Positions 23,087-34,423 of a stretch of 64,000 nucleotides of DNA are shown here, one piece after another. Each line of letters begins with the position of its first letter. The stretch's first letter is position 1. The stretch is from Spodoptera frugiperda (Eukaryota; Arthropoda; Insecta; Lepidoptera; Noctuidae). The notes beneath the pieces are model-generated. The model did not search any database, was not told where the DNA came from, and saw nothing but the letters and a program-made list of their open reading frames with translations. Location of the stretch: contig NC_064231.1 in NCBI RefSeq assembly GCF_023101765.2, positions 7,578,501 to 7,642,500 of the forward strand, in the 5' to 3' direction. The position numbers and the translations under genes are program-made.

Positions 23087-26000
23087 CGTCAAACTTATAA
23101 CACCCCTCTTTTTGCGTCGGGGGTTAAAAAATTAGACGCTACTGAAAATTTTAATTTAAAGTTAATTACGTTCTTCCTCCGAACATTTGGCTACTGGTTG
23201 TGCCCATTAAGGCAATATAAAATTGATAAAAAAGACATTAAAATAAGTCCATAAATAAATGCACAGGATACAAAGATGCTTTAGATAAAAATTTGGTTGA
23301 TGCAAAAAGCATTTAATAGCGTCTTGTATTTTTAAGAAACACAAAAAATACGGGTCGAGGATTTAGCAAACACTCATGTAATAAGAATTTTCGAAAAAAC
23401 AGAAATTCAAGAGGTCAATAAATATTAGGGAAAGTCCGACAAGAATGTTTCCGTGGCCCTAAAGCCCCTTTGCCATTTATCACAAACTAAAAAACGTCCA
23501 CCGACCAAAATGTTTGCTCTCACCCAAAGTTGTTAACAAGATCGATGCGAGAAAATAAATTTAAATATTTTATTAATAACTTTATCTCAATGAAGGACAT
23601 ACGTAGATAAGATAAAACAATTCACATAATAAATAATCACTCATACTATAACGAACTAAATATTTTAACTACAATACTGCTTACTATCAATTAGGTTATA
23701 CTGCTTACCTACTAGCGTAACAGTTTGAAAGTTAGTATTTGGTTATAGTTAAGTTTATTACTGTGTATTTTTTTTTCAATAAAATTATTAACATTTTATA
23801 TAATTAATAAATATACAGTCACAGACAATATTATTTCTAATAATAAAGAATGTTTAATTACTGAAAACGAAAATAAAACGACAAAACGAAAAGAAAATAA
23901 CCGACACCAATTGACGATGTTTAGTAGTACTAAAATTTTCTTGGTAACAAAATTTCGCCACAAGGCATTGAACAGCATACATCACCATTCAATAATCTAA
24001 ATTGCACATTATATTTCAAAACCACCTTGTGACATTTTTACTATTAAATAGCTTAATATTAATTTACAATTCTATACAATTAATTGTAATTTAATTGTGT
24101 GGTCTAGCAACTGTTGTTCTAATATATTCATTAAATGTACAAAACTTCAATCAAATGCGCATCCATATATTTAAAATAGTTTATATATAAATCTTATATT
24201 ATATAAATAGCTTCACTAGAGGACTGACCGACAGACAGACATTTTTATTATGACATGCTTTGACGTTTAAAAGTGTTTTCCTGGTCTTTTTTGAAAGAAA
24301 TAATTTTGTAATTTTTACTAACAGATATAATTAAAGTAGGTATAGACTGATTGATCATTAAAACTGGAGTCACGATTGCTTGTTTTCGGTTAAAATATTC
24401 AAATTACCGTGTAATTAATACACAGACATTAATAAACCTATCGCCTAAATTGAAAAATATGAAAGATTTTATGATTAAGTCATTTATTTTCCAATAAACT
24501 TATCGCGGTCACAATATTTTGACATAAACATAATATGTTGTCCATATTTTTGTCAGCTTATTTATCTTAATGGGATATGAAATGAGTATTTTTATGATAT
24601 ATTGACATAACAGTAGTACCTACGTACGTAGATATTTATTCATGTTTATTAACTTTGTTCTCTGTCAAATTTTGACATGCGTACCAATTTAAAAAAATAT
24701 TGTATTTAAATATAAACTGTACTCTACGTCTTATAAGGTCAACGACCCCGTTACATGAAATCGGTATATAAACAAAAAATAACCGATCCATCAATACTGT
24801 GGTCTGTCGTATATTTTAGTGAAACGACTAAATAAATCTAGAATTTTAGAAAAACTATTATTTTTTGTGCACATTTTTACCAAATCTGATTGGGTCATCG
24901 ACAATTTTGCATTTTAAAATAATTATAAACGTTTAGTTTTTAATCGATTTAGATTTATGTTATTTTCGTTAACGGTTAACATAAAAAAGTAAGAATGATT
25001 AAGAATTTCTAAATACATGGCATTCTTTAATTGTTGAAGGTCTTCTCTGATGATGATGACTCCAACATTGTGATAAAAAAGTTAATCTCTCTACTCTTTC
25101 AAAATTTAAACTAATTTGGCAATAGACACACTTAAATAATTATATTTAATTCTACAAATTATAAAGACATCATTTCGTATACAAGTGTTAATCAATACCT
25201 TTACAATCTTATTCGCGTATAAGTTCATCTGTATGACCGTATGCTAGTATGATACGATATGTATGGAGTATATGTAAATAATTAGTCAATCCTCAGGTCA
25301 AGCCTAGCCCCTGTTTAGCAAGAAACACTAGAAGATAATATGTCGCCAAGGACACTGGCATCAAGTTGCATAGACGACACCTTTATTTTGTTCGTCCTAC
25401 TTATCTTTAAATTGCATATCCGTTCAACAATGAACTCTATGTATCTAGAATTTATCTCATAAATTTTATGTCTAATTTGTACGCAAAATTAGTCTCTATC
25501 AATAGCAAACAGTAGGTGATTAGTCCTAACAGGAGTTGAGGACAACGTAACAGGTTACCGGGGCTCTGTCGGTAAAAGTCTGACACTAACTTTTGTATCA
25601 CCCACGGCAGGAGTGATTAGATGATATTTCCCCTCAAAAAAATGGCAACTAGTCCTCTTATAATATTAACTATTGTAATATTTTTCTTAAGCCTTTTCAT
25701 AAATATGAACCGAACAATTATCCCGTAGACTTTCTTAAACCCACTTCATGTTAGGCGATATTAATTCATATCATGACTAATCCATAAATAGTGATTGGCT
25801 AGTTATTAACAACGAAATTAAACTTTCAAATAAATAGTTTAGCATCTAGATAGCTTAGAAAGTTACCTAAATTGTGTATGTTCGATAATTGCACAAAATT
25901 ACCTATCAATTATAAAAACCTCGTATAAATAATAATTATATACGATAAACCTACTCTAAAACCGTGTCAACCACTTTGTTTTAAGTATCTACTCCATTTA

Positions 26001-29000
26001 GCTAACAAAAAATGCTCGTATGTCTCTACTACATGTAATTACAACAACTACATATTTCATATCTTATTGATTGAGCCTGTCCTCCTACACACAGGCAGGT
26101 ATTTAATCCTTTTTTCAAAGAAACAAACCGAGTACCACCTACTTTATGACTTTAATGCCATTAGTAAACCGTTTTGTAGAAGCAGACCATGTATGCAAAA
26201 AGCATATATTATAATATTATAGTTTCACATATACATATTTTTTTATAGTTGATCAATCATAATTACATTTGATTGAATTGTTTTATTATTTTTAATGTCA
26301 TGTTTTTGCGGTTAACACAATCAACTTGTTGATGGTTTAGAGATCAAGGTTCAGCTTCTGAGTTAATTGAAAAACATCGTACCGTATAATATGTTAAGGT
26401 TGAATATTACATAAACTCCCAAGAACAAGGCAACGAATAAGAAAATTCCGGAAAATCCTCTTTCACTTTTGTTACAACAAACAACATCAAACGAAGCTGT
26501 TAAAGGTAATAAAACGGCTTCAACATTTTGAATACTAAACGAAAAGGAAAGCAAAACGTCTGAGTCACCTATCAACAACACTAGGTTCTCAATGTAAACA
26601 TTTGACCAACACTACGGAATGTCATGTTTATGTAAATTGACCTTTATGTCCTTACGTGTGCAGGTGTAACCCGATAATCCGAATACGTGATCTTAATCCT
26701 TTATTGTCTCTAAAGCTGTTTATTTGGAAAGCAAATATTTTTAAATCGCTCTTCCGTGGTACTTGTTGGCTTTCTGCCACAAGGATAGCGGCAATTTGTT
26801 TGAAGCTATGCACTACGCTTGGTATGGTATAGTCGTGTAGTGTAAGTAAACACGGACATCGATTGTATTTGCAGTTAATTATAGCCGACATCGTGTGATA
26901 AGTGCTAATCTGTTTTCAGACATGATACACAACAGAAAGGCGGTAGTAGTGTGAGGACGGGGATTTTTTAGAATATTTATGATTTGAGATCATCCACTTT
27001 ATTAATTTTCTTGCACTCAATTATTTTTCTATTAAAGAGAGAAATTATTATTTCTAGGAAAATATAGGAATAAACTTTTCATCAGTTGCCTACCTCAGTA
27101 AGCAACTCATAGATGCAATTCTCTATACAACAAATCAAAACTATGCCGTTTGGAACACTAAAACAAATGGGACAATCTAAACGTCAATATTACTACTATT
27201 AACAGAATCCAATCAAAGAAACTGCCTTGGCCTAAAGAAAAACAACAGTGAACAATGACTGTTGTTGAATGACTGAATATTGTAGGTTACTTTATAATAC
27301 TTTATGTGGAAGTTTTAACGGCGCGGTATAAATATTAATGGTGCATGAACCGGCACGCTCACATCCTTTGAAACTTAGGTATAACGTATAACCCACTTAA
27401 TACTAGGAACCAGCAGACTAATTTCACATGGTGCACGTTCACGATCCATCATCGTGAATGTTAAATATTTCACCATCAAAAAATTTCTCATTATAAACAA
27501 ATATTTTAGAACAATATCTTGCATTGCAAGTTTACTTAAACTCATTGCTTTAGAGAAAGACAGACGTACGTAATGTAACTTATTGAAACAATTTGAGAAG
27601 TAATTATTATTTCTAGGGTTGCCCAGCAAGAGTCTTGCAAGTCTCGCATTTACCAATTAGCCAACTTATTTTTTTTATACGATTATGATTTAACTGTATT
27701 AACTGTAGTATTGACTGTATTTTGCAGATTTAACTATATACAGTTATATTGTAAGGTGTGGCCGCTATTGAATAACCTCAAATATAGTATACTAGCTACT
27801 TTGTTTCATCATTGTAAGATCAAAAGCACCTAACATATAAAAAGTAGCATTAGGCTAATAGGTATTTGTGAGACTAGCAAGACTCTTGCCGGGTAGTTAA
27901 TACAGTTAAATCATAATCGTATAAAAAAATAAAGTTTAGCCAACTTTTATTGGTAAATGCGAGACTTGCAAGACTCTTGTTGGGCAACACTAATTATTTC
28001 CATTAATTACCCACAACAGCTTCAAATTAAACGTTACTTTTTCGAGATGTTATGTTGTCTCCATAAATTATTCGACTTTTTTCTGTCCAGTCAACCGTCC
28101 TTAGTCAATAACAAACACGAAAACCAAGACAATACAAATTAGATAGAAATTCTTCCAAAATGACCGAATAGCCTTTTTTATCCATGTGACAAATCTTTAA
28201 GCTTTTTTATATCACATACCATGAAAAACTCTATAAAATCTAAAATATTTGTAGGTATAATAAACATTTATTAGGTATAAATAGCTAAGTAAATGCCAAT
28301 ACAAGAAAAGTGTGATATCATCACATAAAATACCTCGGGCTATGCAATAATATGTTTTATGATCACGGATGTGCTTTGAAGAAGTCATTCATAAATAAAT
28401 ATACAAATAAAGGAACTATTGTACTAATTGCTATTTATCTACGTTCATTGTCTAGGTACTAGTTTAACTAATTATTAACGATGTACGACTGAAAATGAGA
28501 TCAGATTTATGATGATTAGTCATCTATAATTGAGGTGTTTTGAACGAAATCTCTTTTATTACTTGATCGTGAGGTTAAAACCGCTAGGTAGATTAGTTTC
28601 TGTTATTATTTTTCTGATTTTTGACTTTCTGGGCTATTGAAAATAATATTTATTGACTCTCTACCGCAGTTTTAATGACAAATCTATTTTAATCTATCAT
28701 ACGGTAACGTTAGATGGAGTATAACATTCCTCAAGAATTGAGCTATCAAGTCTAAAAAGTTTTATTAAACAACCATGAAGATGAAAGCATTGAAATACTT
28801 CTTTTAAATTCTTCGGTGCCAATATAGATTTATAATTTTGTATCTATCATAGAATATCTATCAGAATGACACCTAATATAGATATTTTAAATCACTTAAC
28901 TGTCAATTCGTATAAATAAAATAAAACAATAAATAAACGTTATTGACCAATAACTTTCTGTTTCGCATAAAAAAGCGATTAAACCATTTCACTAAAGATT

Positions 29001-32000
29001 TATTGTCGAATATTTCATGTTCCTATGAACTTTCGTGATATAGACATTGACCTGTCAATAAGTATGTTAGTAAGTTTAACTGTCTAGCCAACGGTAGATA
29101 TGTTAGAAAAATTACATACATGAATTTTATTTCATAAAAAATATACGTACTTATTAATTAAGTCATCGTATTTTATTTTCTTGTTTTCTCGTGCCCGCTA
29201 AATGTACCTGTATTTATATTACGATGATTCATAGAAATAGATGTATATCCACAAAATAAAAACGTGTTTATATGTAAGTTAATTCTTTATTATAATAAGT
29301 CATTCTGCCAATAACTTCAATTATACAAACATAACTCAATCAAAATATTGTCAAACAAACGATGATGCGATTCTCACATACAAAAGCCGGATCTTCGAAC
29401 TATTTATAAGCTTATTATCTTTCAAACAAACGACATCTTGCCCGTCATGCTTGTCACTTTAATGTTTATAAAAAAGTAGAATGGTGACATTGTCATGTGG
29501 TACAAGAAATCATGTCATACGCCTCCTTTAAGTTGAACGTCCGTACAATACGAAGACCCTTCCAGCTCCGTTATTTCAATTTCAATGGGTAAATGCCCTC
29601 AATTCCGAAAACATCATACTTATAGGTCGAATTTCACTTGTCTCTCGGTACAGGTTACGATTCCAGTTTTTTGTGTATCGGATTGTCGTTTGTTTTTTTA
29701 CTACAACACACTGTTTTTTATGGTGTCATCTGGTACCGGAAAATTGATAATGCATGTCTTGTACTTGCTGTTTTGGGTAAAGTTCCACCAAGTGTAATAA
29801 TGACCCCCTTTTTATAATATAAGGCGGTAAATAAACAGACGGATCACCTGATGGTAAGCAATCGCCGCCGCCCATGGATACCCCAAACACCAGAGGCGTT
29901 ACAAGTACGTTATCGGCCTTTTGGGAGTTAGAAATTTAAAGATTGTTGGGGAATCGGTGATTGAGAAGATTAGGAAGAAAGGTAATTGAGCCTCCGGTAA
30001 CCTCACTCACACAATAAAACACAACGCAAGCGTTGTTTCACTTCGGTTTTCTGTGAGGCCGTGGTATTACTCCAGTCGAGCTGGCCCGTATGTGCCGTAG
30101 CATGATTCTCCCACACTTGACAAATACTTTCAAAACTGCCTGCCCTAGAAAAAAATTACATATTTTCCCGGACACAAATACATTGTTTCTCCATAAATAC
30201 CCCATGGAATATGAGCGTGTGTTTGTTTCTCTGTATATAATTTTAATTTCATCTAAACAGCAATTACGGTGTAAAAGAAACTTTTAGCGATCATGGTAAA
30301 ATTTTCATAAATATTTTGCAATAGAACGGATACCTATATTATTTATTATAATCAAGAATTTCAGTACGGAGTGTAAAAACCCAACAATGACTCAATAGCT
30401 CTGAAAAGCTAATAATTAGTATTGATTAACAAGTTACGTGATTTTTCTTAGAATCATGCGCTAAATGCTTGTACTTGGCTATTGAACTCTTTCACAAATG
30501 GTATGTGCAAATTTACTACGAAAATATCCTTATCAAATAGCATCCATATTTGTATATTAAGTAAATTTATTTTCTATAAATTATTTGCCGTCTATATCTC
30601 AAGGAAAATAAAATTTTCTAAATTTAAATGTATTTTTAGGCATTGGAATTTTAAATGAGCTTGAGCTTTACTTAACAATAGTTTTGAAGTACTGAGGTAA
30701 GTGCAAAGCTAATAAGTCACTTTATTTTCAATATATTTACTGAAGTTAATGGTATTGGAGTATTTGACCATGTAAAGAAAGGTCAGTTCAGACATTTTCA
30801 GAAATTCATTTCCAAAAACGTATATAATTTTTACACTTAGTACTATTTCTTTTAATTGGGATTGACGATATACGATGACTACTATGTAGTTAAAAATACG
30901 GAGCAATTTAAGAACTTCTCTTGTAAAATATTAAGTGTGGGAGAGCCATGCTTCGGCACGAATAGGCCGGAGTGATACCACGGCCTCACAGAAAATCGTC
31001 ATGAAACAACGCCTTCGTTGTGTTTCATTGTGTGGGTGACGTTTGCGGAGGCCCAATTACTCCTTTCCCAATCTTCACAATTCCCGATTCCCTAATAATC
31101 CTCAAATTTCTAACCGACAGCTCACTTGTAACGCCTTTGGTGTTCGGCTGTCCATGGGCGTCGGCGTTTACCGACTTATACCATAAAAATGTACATAATA
31201 TGTATAAGGGTGTATTTGTTTATTTCTTCCGGCAATAATAAGTGTGCTTTCATATTGTTCTCACATAAAGAATTATTGTAGCCATTGGCTATTAAACTAA
31301 TAGCCGTTACAAGCTTAGATGAGCATAGAACAAATAAATTATGTAAATTAAAACAAGTCTAACTAAAGACATGACTCATAAACTTTTAAGTAATTTTTCT
31401 TTCATCATATTGACTTTCCATAATGCTAAATCCTACGAATATTATATAAAGTCAAAGTTTATTTTTTTTTTTACACTAGTATTTCGTCGTGGGCGCGTTT
31501 AGAAACATATACATTACATTTAGACCTGAAACAACAATTTGTAGATCAAACAAAAAATTGCTCCGTGCGGGAATTGAACCCTCTACTCGTTGCACGGCAG
31601 CCATACCAACCGTACAGTATTTTTTTATGTTTGTTCCTGAAGGGATCTAGATGAAGTGGAACAAGGGTAGATTATGATCTGGAATAACACATGGGCCATT
31701 TTAACCCACAATCCAGGCGAAGCCGCTAGCAGAAGCTAATATTGAAAAAAAATCTTATTTAGAAAAACAAACACTGCGTCAAATGTAGCCTTTGCAGTGT
31801 CTAGGAACAAAAAGTTCTAGCTCAACCTGATATAATTTTGAAACGATATAAATTCTTCAAATTCTATATAAGGTATTAACGGCTAAAAGTCAAGGACGTT
31901 CGACTTGTGTTTATGGGACTAGTTTTCTTCAGACTGACTAAAGTATTTGTGCGTGGGTCTATGTCTAGTAGGTAATAAATAAGACTTCCAAAATAGACAT

Positions 32001-33427
32001 TACCTTATCTTTTTTTGTTTGAGTCTCGATTGTTCAATATGTCGGCAAACGTTTTATCCGGGTCCTAATTAACTGTCTACCACTGCATCAAATTGCACAA
32101 GTACACTTATACGTTACTTGGCATTTAATTTAAGAAATATTTACTTATCTTGACTTTTGCACTTATCACTCATCAGATTCTGATGGATATTTGTTGTATA
32201 GTTTCTGATTTTTATGCTATGAGGAAAGGAAATTCGTTTAGCTAAATTGTGGCTATGGTTAATCCTTTTTGTTCAGGATACTTATGTCACTCCTTTATTC
32301 AAATCCTTGGGTAAATCTTCTAGTAAACATAGTCTTCTCTACTCATTGCGAAAGATAGGCTAAAGATAACAATCCTTCAAAAGTGTTTGAAAACTTAAGT
32401 GGACACGACTGTGGTTCGAAGCAAACTAAACAAAATACTGTCCAGTGTTGGAAATTTACCTTGCAACATATTACTTCGTCGGTGTATACTTCGACGATTT
32501 TGCAAGAAGTTTAAAAAAAAATAGAATTAGAAATCTTTTGAATACGAAATTAGTTGATGGAAGTACTTACTTAAGAACAGAGCATACATACTTACTATCA
32601 GCAGACTTGTTATAGACGAACAAAATTTTTTACATTTCATTAACTTTATAGGTGCTTCATAAAATTTTAAATACGTCTTCAATATACATTTTATCGACTA
32701 ACCAAATAACATAGATAAAAATACGAGTTGATCTACATTTGTCATTTAATGTTCAGAAAAAATGTTGGCAGACTAGATTTTATAGAAAAAAGAAAAATAT
32801 TTTAATATTGTCGTAAATACCTACTTCATTATGTCAGCATTCAAATTAGCATAAAAACTGCTCGCATTTGGATATTAATAACATATTTACATGTAGGCGC
32901 CTGATAGTTTAGGTACCTATAAATATTTTAAAACGGCAACAAAACTGGTTGCTATGCTTATACAACAAGGCACAGGTATCTTGAGCATTTAGATTTTTTC
33001 ACTCTTCTCGAATTTATCCAAAGACAATAATAGAAACTTCCCCATTGAAATTCAGGATTTCTACCCTTAACATTGTTCGACCCTTAAGTCGACAAAAATA
33101 GGTGCAAACACATCACTCTCTCTCTCTGATCTCATTATAAGAGTAAAATTTAATTAAATAAAAATATGAGACTACGCAAATATTTGATTATTTGGTTTGA
33201 TTTCATTTGAAAACACATTAACAATTGTTATTAATAATTTCAGTTACGACAACACTGATGGTTCATCTCGTACGGAAGAGGGCGCCATTTTGAACCCGGG
33301 CACCAAAGACGCTGCCTTGGACGTCGCAGGCGCCGTACGCTGGTACGACGCAAAGGGCCACCTCTACCAAATGACGTACAAAGCGGGGAAGAGAGGCTAT
33401 AGAACAATTATCAAGAAACTATCATAA
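20140..33427 (+). CDS. RR-1 cuticular protein CPR-A, 107 aa, divergent
   Basis: The exons are 20140-20154, 21604-21728 and 33244-33427 (324 bp with stop), with intron phases 0 and 2 as in the three other cuticular genes here. The signal peptide MLFILCVVSTLLMQTIGA is likely cut near residue 18-19. The Rebers-Riddiford region runs about 44-101: Y44, F46, Y48, T-D-G at 51-53, E-E-G at 58-60, then G76...W80-Y81...G85...Y88...Y92 and G98-Y99. It differs from typical RR-1 proteins in having A-K-G instead of P-D-G at 83-85, a W-Y pair, and a basic tail K-K-L-S. It is a chitin-binding structural protein of the cuticle, secreted by epidermis, by family knowledge. The second intron is 11.5 kb and full of repeats, which leaves a small chance that the last exon belongs to another first exon. 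ATTAAA signals lie at 33535-33545 and 33720. Confidence 0.85.
20993..21001 (+). promoter_or_regulatory. Candidate FTZ-F1 binding site in intron 1 of CPR-A
   Basis: TCAAGGTCG matches the YCAAGGYCR consensus of the nuclear receptor beta-FTZ-F1, which is known to drive many insect cuticle genes after the ecdysone peak. A single 9-base match in an intron can occur by chance. Confidence 0.3.
21333..21527 (+). repeat. tRNA-related SINE, copy 2 (in CPR-A intron 1)
   Basis: The copy has ggcgcggtggctgggcaac as an A-box-like start and GGTTCGATTCC as the B-box at 21376-21386. The body is the same as copy 1, and it ends in an A-rich run. It lies 76 bases before exon 2 of CPR-A. Open frames over it on both strands are repeat-derived. 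Confidence 0.85.
22193..22526. repeat. Long palindrome, ~118-bp near-identical arms
   Basis: The left arm 22193-22311 and right arm 22406-22526 are almost perfect reverse complements, differing at only a few positions (for example cccccgac against cccccac). They surround a ~94-base spacer that includes gcggcgcgggcggcggtg. This would fold into a very stable hairpin if transcribed within the CPR-A pre-mRNA. Confidence 0.85.
23041..23085 (+). repeat. (CAGA)11 microsatellite
   Basis: Eleven uninterrupted CAGA units lie within the non-autonomous element in intron 2 of CPR-A. The length is likely polymorphic. Confidence 0.95.
24205..24310 (-). repeat. Dispersed repeat family H, copy 2 (reverse)
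   Basis: This is the reverse complement of the element at 9305-9445, with 37 exact bases at 24205-24241 and a weaker match to about 24310. It is in intron 2 of CPR-A. Confidence 0.7.
25552..25640 (+). repeat. Dispersed repeat family A, copy 4
   Basis: The blocks taccggggctctgtcgg, taaaagtctgacact and gagtgattagatgat followed by C's mark this shortened family A copy inside intron 2 of CPR-A. Confidence 0.65.
27618..27988. repeat. Foldback/MITE-like element, 371 bp
   Basis: The ends gttgcccagcaagagtctt and aagactcttgttgggcaac are inverted, and the inverted match continues inward for ~90 bases through gcatttaccaa and tacgattatgatttaact. A third, partial copy of the end motif (gactagcaagactcttgcc) lies internally near 27873-27891. 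Two small open frames at either end are mirror images of each other and are not genes. It lies in intron 2 of CPR-A. Confidence 0.8.
29834..30119 (+). repeat. Dispersed repeat family B, copy 2 (near full length)
   Basis: It starts gacggatcacctgatggt, followed by aagcaatcgccgccgcc, accagaggcgttacaag, ttgttggggaatcgg and cctccggtaacctcactca, then gtgaggccgtggtattact, and ends cttcc-free with ttctcccacacttg. It matches six other copies here in both orientations and has no ORF of its own. It is in intron 2 of CPR-A. Confidence 0.8.
30934..31175 (-). repeat. Dispersed repeat family B, copy 3 (reverse)
   Basis: It begins gtgtgggagagccatgctt and ends near tccatgggcgtcggcg, the reverse of copy 2. 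Together with copy 2 it forms an inverted pair about 0.8 kb apart in intron 2 of CPR-A. An apparent 72-codon frame here is repeat sequence. Confidence 0.8.
31484..31612 (-). repeat. tRNA-related SINE, copy 3 (reverse, truncated)
   Basis: Reverse orientation: the B-box appears as ggaattgaacc at 31570-31580, after acgggcaat-like text, with tgctccgtgcgg beside it and gtcgtgggcgcgttt at the far end. It is in intron 2 of CPR-A. Confidence 0.75.
31625..31735 (+). repeat. Lepidopteran dispersed repeat family D, fragment 2
   Basis: The blocks gggatctagatgaagtgga, ggtagattatgatct, ggaataacacatgg and caggcgaagccgctagcag match the layout of the copy at 13353-13510. It is adjacent to the SINE in intron 2 of CPR-A. 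Confidence 0.6.
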
Positions 33428-33823
33428 TACATAGTCGTCAATGTAATGCGTGCCTTAAGTATTAGTTCGAATACACTTCGATAACAAAAGACTGGACATA
33501 ATAATGTTATTTATTTACTAGAATCGTTTATTTAATTAAATTAAACGGAAATTATCTCGAATGATAATACTTTTGAAGTTAAATCTTAGTTTTGTCGAAT
33601 ATTAATGTAATGAAAATGCCATATTTTCTCTTTGTCAAAAATTATAGTCCACTTGAAATTGTAAAAAAAGCAGTCTATGTAGTTAACTTATAATAATTTG
33701 ATACGTAAATTAATTGTACATTAAATATAAGTTCTTCTATAATTAAAACTTAGCAATAATTTGTCTAATTATTTTTAAACCTGAATTCTGTTCTTATGTG
33801 TTGTTAAATCTGTTTCTGATTGG

Positions 33824-34018
33824 GCGTGAAACGCCCCCGGTGTCATCACTGTGAGGACCGCCCGTTCCAGAACTAGCCTCGAATCAGACCACCACAGATC
33901 CCCATTAGGGCTGATGCTTGATCCAGAAGTGCGGGTTACCTAGCGGGTTTACCGGAGCTCCAACTCGTAAAGAAGCAGTAAGAACAGGGTGGTTTTAGTC
34001 AGTAAGAGTCTGACACGC
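33824..34018 (+). repeat. Dispersed repeat family A, copy 5 (with long 5' part)
   Basis: This copy includes an upstream part missing from others (gggcgtgaaacgcccccgg, then gaccaccacagatcccc and ggctgatgcttgatcc), followed by the usual tagcgggtttaccggag and gtcagtaagagtctgac blocks. It fills most of the spacer between CPR-A and CPR-B. Confidence 0.75.
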
Positions 34019-34345
34019 TAATGCTAGGAGATGTTACTACAGGACCAGGATACCTATTTCGATATATTAACAACATATTGAAGAAGGGCCAAGTCAAAAG
34101 CATTCTCAATCGACGAGTGTGTTTAAAGGGATTAATTAATGTAGATGAAGATTACTCAATATTTCTGTACTATTCATGTGTTTCAAGGCAAGTAGGTAGT
34201 TAATGAGCTATGATTGTAAACACAAACATACAGCCGACAGAATGTTTGTCAATTTCGGCGCATGCCATATTTCATAAGCTGATTCGTGTTATCACCTTAG
34301 TTACTGCACTTCAACGAATTGATGTAACTTAACAAATAGACAATG

Positions 34346-34380
34346 TATTTAAGGGGACTTCCATTTGTTTTTATATCAGT
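34346..34380 (+). promoter_or_regulatory. TATA box and initiator of CPR-B
   Basis: TATTTAAG at 34346-34353 is followed 32 bases later by TCAGT (34376-34380), a canonical arthropod initiator. This gives a 46-base 5' UTR. Confidence 0.75.
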
Positions 34381-34423
34381 CACATTTTGTGTTTTGTGTG
34401 AACCTGGATACTAAGCTATTACC

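Larger units (their letters stand above)
22193..23132. mobile_element. Non-autonomous element with CCCCCGAC-type ends and nested palindrome
   Basis: The left end aaaaacccccgac (22194-22206) and right end gcgtcgggggtt (23116-23128) are short inverted matches. Between them are a large palindrome (22193-22526), a taggttaggttaag patch, a stretch beginning gagaccccatcccagtat with aaaacggcttaaccgattt, and an 11-unit CAGA microsatellite (23041-23085), followed by cacgtcaaacttataacacc. No coding frame is present. The right part is a pattern I know as widespread in moth genomes. It lies in intron 2 of CPR-A. Confidence 0.65.

Noticed and set aside
27375..28142. Two small frames with similar ends as a duplicated gene pair
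   Set aside because: Their similarity comes from the inverted ends of the foldback element.
33197..33243. Upstream ATG at 33197 as an independent start for the last CPR-A exon
   Set aside because: The stretch is AT-rich and intron-like, ends in a good acceptor, and lacks a signal peptide; splicing from exon 2 restores the family architecture and phase.
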